DNA of 25,385 nucleotides from a virus, in IMG/VR virus record IMGVR_UViG_3300008113_000564, positions 1 to 25,385 of that record; one strand, given 5' to 3'. A model generated the notes under the pieces. That model was not told the DNA's origin. It searched no databases and saw only the letters and a list, made by a program, of their open reading frames with translations. This document shows, piece after piece, positions 15,357 through 21,523 of the stretch. The translations under genes were made by a program, and so were the position numbers. Position 1 is the stretch's first letter. Each line of letters starts with the position of its first letter.

Positions 15357-15369
15357 TGGATATATAGTA
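15357..15369 (+). promoter_or_regulatory. Candidate phage late promoter box (TGGATATATA)
   Basis: TGGATATATAGTA lies 41 bases upstream of the ATG at 15398, in the 73-base gap after the tail block. It shares its core with the boxes at 1108 and 3005. It would drive the S1 protein and the overlapping amidoligase-like gene. The leader is A-rich (CTTAAACAAAAAAAT) with no Shine-Dalgarno sequence. Confidence 0.5.
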
Positions 15370-15397
15370 AGATTAATAACTTCTTAAACAAAAAAAT

Positions 15398-16588
15398 ATG
15401 ATTGATTTTTCATCAACTAACACACCAAACTCAGACGATTTTAACTGGGACGTAAGGAATGGAAGAACTCCGAACACTAAACTCAAAAGGATTCCTAGTG
15501 GGTCTAAAATTTATTGCCACGAGCCTTATGCTCAGGAGCTTTTAGATGCTTATAATAACTATTTTGAAGGGTCTTCTTCTAATACAGTTTTCTCTAAGGA
15601 TCTTGACGAGGGTAACGTTTATCCTTGCAAGATTGTATCTGTTAGCTTGAATGAAGCATTAGCTCAAACAAGTACGGGTCAAACAATTTACATCGATCTT
15701 AAGAAGGAAAGAAAAGATGCAGATAAATTAAGAATAACTGGATTATCTTTCAATCCAGGCGACGTTTTACAAGCTAGAGTAAGAAAAATCGGGGGTAATT
15801 ACACAGGATCAGTGGTTGAATACTATATTCACAGTCTTAGAGCTGAATTATTCGAGCAGATTAAGAAAGAGTCTAGTGCATACAGCGTAAGAATTGAAAG
15901 CATCAATAAAGGTGGATACATCGTTGATCTATCGGGTATTAAATGTTTCTTACCTGGATCTTTAGCAGCTGCTAATAGAATCACTGATTTCGAATCTTAT
16001 ATCGGTAAAGAGCTACACGTAATGATTGAAGGTTATGTCGAAGCTAAAGATATCTTCATCGTTTCTTACAAGAAGTACCTTAACAAAATTATGGAGAGCA
16101 AGATTCAAGAATTGGATCTTACTAAGAAATACAAAGGATATGTCACAGGAACAAGTGACTTTGGAGTATTTGTTGAATGGGAAGAAGTTTACACAGGACT
16201 CATTCACAAAACTGAATTCAGTGAAGAGCACACAATTGCTAGTGTAAATCCTGGAGACGAGATTGAATTCTACGTTAAGGAAATTAAGGATAATAACAGA
16301 TTAACATTGACACTAGAGAAACCTTTAGAGAGAAATGTTATCATACACGATCTTGATAAACAAATCAAGGACGGAACATGTGAGCCAATCGAAGCAAAAA
16401 TTAAACACAAGAGAAAAAACGGAATTTTAGTTGATCTTGTGGAATTTGGTCTTATGGCTCTTGTCCCTCAGGATAAAATTGGTAAAAAGACCAAGAATCT
16501 TAAGCCTGGGGATGATCTACTAGTTACGGTTTATGAAGTTGAACCATCTAGCGGAAAAATCTTCGCAGAACCGGTAAATGACCGATAA
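15398..16588 (+). CDS. S1 domain RNA-binding protein (phage ribosomal protein S1-like), four S1 domains
   Basis: This 396-residue protein has four S1 (OB-fold) domains. One spans ~70-145 (GNVYPCKIVSVS; FNPGDVLQARVRKI) and one ~160-228 (YSVRIESINKGGYIVDLSGI; FIVSYKKY). The third, ~241-310, is the clearest (KYKGYVTGTSDFGVFVEW; GLIHKTEF; VNPGDEIEFYVKEI; RLTLTLEKP), and the fourth spans ~328-392 (IEAKIKHKRKNGILVDL; LVPQDKIG; LKPGDDLLVTVYEV). Ribosomal S1 binds A/U-rich mRNA leaders and brings them to the 30S subunit; E. coli S1 has six domains. Here the late genes lack Shine-Dalgarno sites, so a translation role is attractive but inferred. Other S1-domain roles (RNA decay, transcription elongation) are possible. 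The N-terminal ~60 residues are unique, with a helical YAQELLDAYNNYF. It starts a new transcript and overlaps the next gene by 11 bases. Confidence 0.85.
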   Translation: MIDFSSTNTPNSDDFNWDVRNGRTPNTKLKRIPSGSKIYCHEPYAQELLDAYNNYFEGSSSNTVFSKDLDEGNVYPCKIVSVSLNEALAQTSTGQTIYIDLKKERKDADKLRITGLSFNPGDVLQARVRKIGGNYTGSVVEYYIHSLRAELFEQIKKESSAYSVRIESINKGGYIVDLSGIKCFLPGSLAAANRITDFESYIGKELHVMIEGYVEAKDIFIVSYKKYLNKIMESKIQELDLTKKYKGYVTGTSDFGVFVEWEEVYTGLIHKTEFSEEHTIASVNPGDEIEFYVKEIKDNNRLTLTLEKPLERNVIIHDLDKQIKDGTCEPIEAKIKHKRKNGILVDLVEFGLMALVPQDKIGKKTKNLKPGDDLLVTVYEVEPSSGKIFAEPVNDR

Positions 16589-17984
16589 TAGAACTCATTT
16601 TGACAAAGCGCATGCCCTTAGCTCTTCTGTAATAGGATTCGAATTTGAATTTTATACTAATTTGCTAAAGGGCAGAGCAGCGGAGTTACTTTCTAAGCTT
16701 GTTAATAAAAAGGTAGTGGTATCCGAAAGGTACCACTCTAATATTGAGGTAGATGCAAATACTTGCAAGCTAGAGCCAGATTATTCTGGCGGGAGCAAAA
16801 TGATGGAGTTTATTACTGGTCCGCTTCCTTACAATGAGGCTATCCCTATATTAATTAAGGTTCTTAATTGGATAGACGAAAATGGGTGGACAACGGATAG
16901 ATGTGCATTCCAGTTTTCTGTTAGTTTTGATAAATTCAGAAGGGATGTTAAGGATAAAATAGAGAACTTAGATAAACTTAAATTTATATTGGGTCTTGAT
17001 GAAAACCTGATCTATTCTAAATTTGGAAACAGATCAAAAAACGTTTATGCTAAATCTATAAAAAGGGTGGTTCCCAGAAATAGATTTTCTATGGTTGAAA
17101 ATCTGACATCTATTGATCCTAAGATGTTTAAAGTTCCGGAGGACAAATACTACGGAGTAAATTTCACAAAAATTCCAAAGGGATATTTAGAGTTCAGATA
17201 TTTAGGAAACAGAGATTATCAAAAGAAAACTAAGGACATTAGAGAAATCATAGATTACGTTATCCTTTATATGTATGATTTATTAAGTCATAGAATATCT
17301 GGATATACCAAGGAAGATCTTTCAAAGCTTCAGGGAATGATGAACCAATACACAAAGGTTGTTAGATCATTCAGTAACCCGGATTTCTTTTTCAGAAATT
17401 TTCCAGACTTTCATATATTCGTAGATCTTAAGGGTCTAGACGAAAACATAAAAACTTATTGGTCAATTATAAGAGACAAGGTCTTTGAAATAATCGTGGA
17501 AGGAAACGTTACTTCGGGATACTTCAACTACGACACAACCACAGGAAGATGTCAATTAAAAGATGCTAGAAGTAGAGAAGCTTTAGAATTAAAGGATATA
17601 GATCTTATTTTATGTGACATAAAGAATGGTATAGTTAAAAATTGTAACATATACAGTTCCAAGATAAAGAAGTCTTCAGTAGAGGAGTGTTACATAGTTA
17701 ATGACACTAAAGTTATATCGTCCAAGATTAAGAATTGTGTTGTAGATTTTGGAAATGAACTAGAAGATTGTTTTATAGACTGCGAGGGTAAAACCATAAA
17801 CTGTAAAATAATAGAAGGAGTCCTAAGAGCTGGTAACGTTGGTGAAAATGCTGAGGTAAGCAAAGAAACGCTAAAAGTTAAAGGATGGGAAGATTTTAGA
17901 AAAGAAAGATTTATTACAGATAAAAGATTGAAGGATCTCAACGATAGATACAATAATCCAAGGTTCGGTAATATGAACTTTTAA
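16578..17984 (+). CDS. Amidoligase-like (glutamine synthetase-fold COOH-NH2 ligase) fused to beta-helix-like tail
   Basis: In this 468-residue protein, residues 20-25 (GFEFEF), 64-72 (KLEPDYSGG), 76-85 (MEFITGPLPY) and 203-209 (YLEFRYL) match the order of acidic metal/ATP-binding motifs of the Amidoligase_2 family: xGxExE, E-x-D-x-S, E-x-x-(S/T)-G-P, and a late E-F-R. These enzymes form amide bonds between a carboxylate and an amine with ATP. The family's usual Cys-Gly-His-His strand is replaced by CAFQFSVSFD at 109-118, without His. Residues ~340-425 are a repetitive series of short strands with regular Cys/Ile/Val positions (VKNCNIYSSKI, VEECYIVNDTKV, ISSKIKNCVVD, LEDCFIDCEGK), suggesting a right-handed beta-helix or pentapeptide-like coil. 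The C-terminus is basic. ATG 16578 lies inside the end of the S1 gene, so the pair is translationally coupled. The substrate is unknown. Confidence 0.7.
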   Translation: MTDNRTHFDKAHALSSSVIGFEFEFYTNLLKGRAAELLSKLVNKKVVVSERYHSNIEVDANTCKLEPDYSGGSKMMEFITGPLPYNEAIPILIKVLNWIDENGWTTDRCAFQFSVSFDKFRRDVKDKIENLDKLKFILGLDENLIYSKFGNRSKNVYAKSIKRVVPRNRFSMVENLTSIDPKMFKVPEDKYYGVNFTKIPKGYLEFRYLGNRDYQKKTKDIREIIDYVILYMYDLLSHRISGYTKEDLSKLQGMMNQYTKVVRSFSNPDFFFRNFPDFHIFVDLKGLDENIKTYWSIIRDKVFEIIVEGNVTSGYFNYDTTTGRCQLKDARSREALELKDIDLILCDIKNGIVKNCNIYSSKIKKSSVEECYIVNDTKVISSKIKNCVVDFGNELEDCFIDCEGKTINCKIIEGVLRAGNVGENAEVSKETLKVKGWEDFRKERFITDKRLKDLNDRYNNPRFGNMNF

Positions 17985-18000
17985 AAATAATCGCTAAAAG

Positions 18001-18777
18001 ATGACAGAAGAAGAACTAATCCAGGAAATAGAAGATGCGCTTTCTTTTAGTTGTGCCCTCCCTTATAATCTAAACGAGCAGGAAACCAAAAGGATAATAA
18101 AGAGAGCGAGAGCATGGTTTCTTGATAACTATCAATATGCGGTAGAGGAGAGAGTTTTTGTTCTTGCAAACGCAATATTTCAGCATCCTGAATTTAGAGC
18201 AACCAGACAATTAAAGCTACCTGAATCTATAGTTACCGTTTATGACGTTAGAGAAGTTGGTGGGTATGGTATATCGGGTAACCCTGACAGGGATTTTGGT
18301 GATTCTAAATTGCTCGGATCTGAGCTTCTATTATCGCCTTTCGTAGGAGATAACCTTGTTTATCGTACAGTAATGTACTCATACTTCGATCTAGCCAAAG
18401 CTTATTTGTTAAATAGCTTTGCTTTCAAATGGAATAAAAACAGTAAAAAACTAACTATTTTAGGTAGAGACCCAAACAGGACTGGAAAGGGGCAACTTGC
18501 TCAGGGATTTGGTGCTGGTGGGGTGGACGTATCAATTAGATGTTTCGTAGCTTTAAATGACGATGACCTCTTTGCAGACGAGCTTTTCATCAGATATTGC
18601 ATAGCCAAGGCTAAAATTGCATTGGCAAATATGCTTTCAGTTTTTACATATAACTTACCAGGTGGGGTACAGGTGAATGCAGCAGATATAAGATCCACTG
18701 GAGAAGCAGAATTACAGGAAGTTATGGATATGATCAACGGAGAAAATACCCCAAGTTACTTCCTTCAGTGGAACTAA
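18001..18777 (+). CDS. Neck protein, gp13-like
   Basis: This 258-residue protein fits the gp13-type head-completion/neck family of T4-like phages. The N-terminus is helical (EEELIQEIEDAL, KRIIKRARAWFLDNYQYAVE), followed by LPESIVTVYDVREVGG near residue 75, the 'LP-x-x-I-x-x-V' strand seen in this family. A Tyr-rich helix (YSYFDLAKAYLLNSFAFKWN) precedes a strand pair ending in LTILGRDP. The C-terminal helix-plus-loop reads IAKAKIALANMLSVF, then LPGGVQVNAADI and a Glu-rich helix, the most telling feature by comparison with neck proteins I know. T4 gp13 (309 aa) is somewhat longer. It is expected to sit in the connector between portal and tail. It starts 17 bases after the amidoligase-like gene and is followed by a strong terminator. 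Confidence 0.6.
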   Translation: MTEEELIQEIEDALSFSCALPYNLNEQETKRIIKRARAWFLDNYQYAVEERVFVLANAIFQHPEFRATRQLKLPESIVTVYDVREVGGYGISGNPDRDFGDSKLLGSELLLSPFVGDNLVYRTVMYSYFDLAKAYLLNSFAFKWNKNSKKLTILGRDPNRTGKGQLAQGFGAGGVDVSIRCFVALNDDDLFADELFIRYCIAKAKIALANMLSVFTYNLPGGVQVNAADIRSTGEAELQEVMDMINGENTPSYFLQWN

Positions 18778-18796
18778 TAGACTTAATTTTAATTAT

Positions 18797-18830
18797 AAAC
18801 CCCTGGTTTTTAAAAATCCGGGGGTTTTTT
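18797..18830 (+). terminator. Intrinsic terminator after the neck gene
   Basis: An outer 7-bp stem AAACCCC/GGGGTTT is extended inward by a T-G pair, GG/CC, one mismatch and T/A pairs, and is followed by TTTTTT. It begins 20 bases after the neck gene stop and separates it from the baseplate wedge block. Confidence 0.88.
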
Positions 18831-18857
18831 GTTTACGTTTACTGTGTTTAAAATCTG

Positions 18858-18870
18858 CGATATATAATAC
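18858..18870 (+). promoter_or_regulatory. Candidate phage late promoter box (CGATATATA)
   Basis: CGATATATAATAC is centred about 20 bases before the ATG at 18885, just after the terminator at 18797-18830. It matches the GATATATA core of the other boxes, with C in place of the first G. Its position after a terminator and before the wedge genes makes a promoter role likely. The leader (GAAAAAAGATTCCA) has no good Shine-Dalgarno sequence. Confidence 0.55.
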
Positions 18871-18884
18871 GAAAAAAGATTCCA

Positions 18885-19256
18885 ATGAGAGAGATTTACA
18901 ACAGAGATCCTTTAGATCCCAACTACAATCCATACCAGATCGAAACGTCGGATCCGGTAGAGATTTGCGTGGGTCAAATAAAAATGCTTCTCCTGACAAA
19001 CAAGGGAGAAGTTTTGGGAGATCCTAAGTTCGGACTCAATCTGGAAGATCTGATATTTACACTTAATTTATCCGAAGCTAGCATAAGGAAAGAGCTCGAT
19101 TTATTCCTGCAAACTTATATCCCTTTATTTAAGAAATTGGGTGGTTCATATTCGCTTAAATTTTATCAAGGGACACAAAGAGATATAGCTACACTTGATT
19201 TTAATATACCAGTTAACGGTGGATTAAGTCCGGTCGTTACACTAAGAATAACTTAA
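18885..19256 (+). CDS. gp25: Baseplate wedge protein gp25 (GPW/gp25 family)
   Basis: This 123-residue protein has the size and core of the gp25 family, the wedge subunit that anchors the first sheath ring in contractile injection systems (TssE in type VI secretion). The central signature is residues ~42-61, the segment TNKGEVLGDPKFGLNLEDLI: the 'G-E-x-x-x-D-P-x-F-G-x-x-L-x-x-x-(I/L)' pattern. A helix (EASIRKELDLFLQTYIPLFK) and final beta strands (DIATLDFNIPVNGGL) follow. The N-terminus (YNRDPLDPNYNPYQ) is slightly longer than in minimal members. It heads the wedge operon, with a promoter-like box before it, and sits 9 bases before the gp6-like gene, the usual gp25-gp6 neighbourhood. Confidence 0.88.
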   Translation: MREIYNRDPLDPNYNPYQIETSDPVEICVGQIKMLLLTNKGEVLGDPKFGLNLEDLIFTLNLSEASIRKELDLFLQTYIPLFKKLGGSYSLKFYQGTQRDIATLDFNIPVNGGLSPVVTLRIT

Positions 19257-19265
19257 TATAGAGAA

Positions 19266-20990
19266 ATGAACATTTTTAAGAAAAATAACATCCTGATTAA
19301 CGGTCTATTAAATGACACGTTTACTTTTTTGCAGGACACATATAACCAAACGGCTAATTTATTTACCGTTGCATCTGCATGGGGACAAATACTATTTGTT
19401 CTCCAGAATCTTTCTCAGATGATCTTATATTTCATTGAGGATTCAATCACTGAGCTTAACATGGAGCAAGCAACTAGAGATTACTCAGTCAGAAGTTTAG
19501 CTAGAATAGCTGGGTATGACTCAGGAAGAGCTTCTGCTGCTCAGGGAGAAGTTACGCTTTCATGGAACAGGAGAGAATCTGATGTTGGCGGAAGTGCGGT
19601 CATAATAAACAATAACGCTTTAATAAGATGCCAAGAAAATGGTAAAGTCTATGCTTTAGTTTTTGGTTCATCTAGAGTAACCATTCAGCTTAGCGGAAGT
19701 TATCCTGCATTGAGAACTAAAATAGCTCAGGGAGAATTTCAGACATCCGTTGTTACCGGTACAGGTAACGCTCTCCAAAGTTTCAATCTACCTTCAAGCA
19801 CTGGTGCTTATCTAGACCAATTTTATGTTAACGTTTATGTAAACGAGGAGAAATGGAGAAGATATGATTCACTATATGACATACCTCTAAATGGAAAGGG
19901 ATTCATGGTAAGAACAGGGATTCAAGAAGGCCTTGATATTTATTTCGGTAATTCTAACTTTGGTATGATCCCTCAGAGAGGATCAAGGATAAGAATAGAA
20001 TATTTACAGACATCGGGTTCTTCAGGAAATGCGAATTCTACAAAAGATAAGGGTCTAACCTATAAATTCGTTACAACAGGAACAGATCTATTTGGTAAAG
20101 AAGTTGATTTAAACAATTACCTGGATATCTCTAACCAGATCGATCCTTCTTTTGGTACAAATCCGGAATCTATAAACCTCATAAGACTAGTTGCTCCGAA
20201 AACAAGTAGATCCTTCGTTTTTGCAAATGCACAGAACTATGAGATATTCTTAAATAAATTGGGAATATTTTCACAGATCCAAGCATTCTCCACTTTCGAT
20301 GACGAGTATCTGGATGATGATAACGTTATTTACATTTTCTTGGTACCTGATATAACACTAAACATTTCTTCTAATGAGGATTATTTCGATATACCGGTAT
20401 CTAATTTCCTTCTTACGACTGCACAGAAAAACAAGGTTATAAATCTTATAGAGGATTCAGGTTCAATGATAGCAACAACCGTTGTTAAAATTGTCGAACC
20501 TACTGTAGCTAGATTTGTAGGTAATGCGGTTATAACAATGTTTGAGGGATATGATCCTGAAACGATCCGACAAGCTATAAGAAAGAAAATTTCAGAATAC
20601 ATGCTGAATCTTAAAAGAAGAGATTTTATACCTAAGTCTGACATGATTGCTTTAATTGAATCTGTAGAGGGTGTGGATTCAGTTTCCTTCTATTTCGTTG
20701 GGGAAGCAAATGAAAAGAATCAGCAGCTTATGAGTGGATTAAGCAACGTTAGTCAGGAGCAATTACAGCAACAGGTTGGATTAAATGAATTTGGTGATAT
20801 AATTATAGGAAGAAATCAATTGGTAGTTCTTAGAGGTGGATGGACGGATAGAAACGGAACAGAATATCAGACTGGTATAGTTACAGGTAAACCTGGACCT
20901 TTAAATATAAGCATATCTAAAGTGGTTCCGATGAATTTTAACATGTCTCTAAATTCAGAGATGAAAGCTCAACTTATAAGCAATAAATAA
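19266..20990 (+). CDS. gp6: Baseplate wedge protein gp6 (baseplate J-like family)
   Basis: This 574-residue protein is the expected partner of gp25. In T4, gp6 forms the inner ring of the baseplate that links wedges and drives the sheath-contraction switch. The N-terminal ~75 residues are helical (FLQDTYNQTANLF and LSQMILYFIEDSIT, ending in DYSVRSLARIAGYDSGR), as in J-family proteins. The middle (90-370) is beta-rich. Residues ~375-480 show the diagnostic C-terminal domain: LLTTAQKNKVINLIEDSGS, then ATTVVKIVEPTVARFVGNAV, then IRKKISEYMLNLKRRDFIPK and DMIALIESVEGVDSVSFYFV. The last ~90 residues are a separate beta tail. The length is close to that of T4 gp6 (660 aa). Its stop overlaps the next start by one base (TAATG). 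Confidence 0.85.
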   Translation: MNIFKKNNILINGLLNDTFTFLQDTYNQTANLFTVASAWGQILFVLQNLSQMILYFIEDSITELNMEQATRDYSVRSLARIAGYDSGRASAAQGEVTLSWNRRESDVGGSAVIINNNALIRCQENGKVYALVFGSSRVTIQLSGSYPALRTKIAQGEFQTSVVTGTGNALQSFNLPSSTGAYLDQFYVNVYVNEEKWRRYDSLYDIPLNGKGFMVRTGIQEGLDIYFGNSNFGMIPQRGSRIRIEYLQTSGSSGNANSTKDKGLTYKFVTTGTDLFGKEVDLNNYLDISNQIDPSFGTNPESINLIRLVAPKTSRSFVFANAQNYEIFLNKLGIFSQIQAFSTFDDEYLDDDNVIYIFLVPDITLNISSNEDYFDIPVSNFLLTTAQKNKVINLIEDSGSMIATTVVKIVEPTVARFVGNAVITMFEGYDPETIRQAIRKKISEYMLNLKRRDFIPKSDMIALIESVEGVDSVSFYFVGEANEKNQQLMSGLSNVSQEQLQQQVGLNEFGDIIIGRNQLVVLRGGWTDRNGTEYQTGIVTGKPGPLNISISKVVPMNFNMSLNSEMKAQLISNK

Positions 20991-21520
20991 TGGAAAAATT
21001 TTCACCTTTCTTCCCCGATCTAAAGAAGGATATTAATTATACGGTATCCGGAATAAAACCCCGTACCAATAATACAACTTTCTATAACTCTAAGGATGCT
21101 TATCCTACACAGGCTCTTGCTGAGGATAGAGCAATTAACATAGGATGCTCTGGCTATCGAAGAATCATAGTTAGCGGCACAGGCGAATATAAATTTTCAC
21201 CTTGCTCTGATGCTAATGAATATAAAACAATTATGAAAGCTATGCCTAAGATTCCGGTTGAGAGAAGGTATTACGAATATGATCCGGCATCAAATATCTA
21301 TGATATAAGGGATAGCTTTAATGACAATCTCTATAATGGTTTCGAATATAAAGATCAAATATTAAAGAGATCTTTAGCTAATGCTATGTACAGAGATCCC
21401 ATTAAAGAAGCAATACTGGGTTACTTCAATAGAGTAGTTTTTGGGTTGATCGAAACAACAAAGCAAATTAAAAATTTTGTTAACTATACAGTTAAGAAAA
21501 ACAACAGAAGAGTTTTTTAA
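20990..21520 (+). CDS. Unknown baseplate-region protein with paired-Cys mini-domain
   Basis: This 176-residue protein is translated by a TAATG overlap with gp6, so it probably acts with the wedge. Residues ~38-75 read AYPTQALAEDRAINIGCSGY, then VSGTGEYKFSPCSDANEY. This Ala-rich helix followed by G-C-x-G, strands, and (S/M)PC resembles a small Cys-paired module that I recall from tail and baseplate proteins of large phages, where His often follows the first Cys; here it is Arg. The remainder is Asp/Tyr-rich and helical (NLYNGFEYKDQILKRSLANA), with a hydrophobic C-terminal helix (ILGYFNRVVFGLIETTKQI) and a basic end. I cannot name a T4 counterpart. Confidence 0.62.
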   Translation: MEKFSPFFPDLKKDINYTVSGIKPRTNNTTFYNSKDAYPTQALAEDRAINIGCSGYRRIIVSGTGEYKFSPCSDANEYKTIMKAMPKIPVERRYYEYDPASNIYDIRDSFNDNLYNGFEYKDQILKRSLANAMYRDPIKEAILGYFNRVVFGLIETTKQIKNFVNYTVKKNNRRVF

Positions 21521-21523
21521 AGT

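Noticed and set aside
15332-15357. AGCTT ... AAGCT inverted repeat after the 486-residue gene
   Set aside because: The stem is only 5 bp with a long loop and no T tract follows, so I do not call it a terminator.
16013-16247. Short reading frames on both strands inside the S1 gene
   Set aside because: The S1 frame is continuous with clear domain motifs across this stretch; the short frames have no start context or family likeness.
18778-18884. Possible small RNA or tRNA in the longest gene-free gap
   Set aside because: The 107 bases are accounted for by the terminator, a promoter-like box and a short leader; no cloverleaf is visible.
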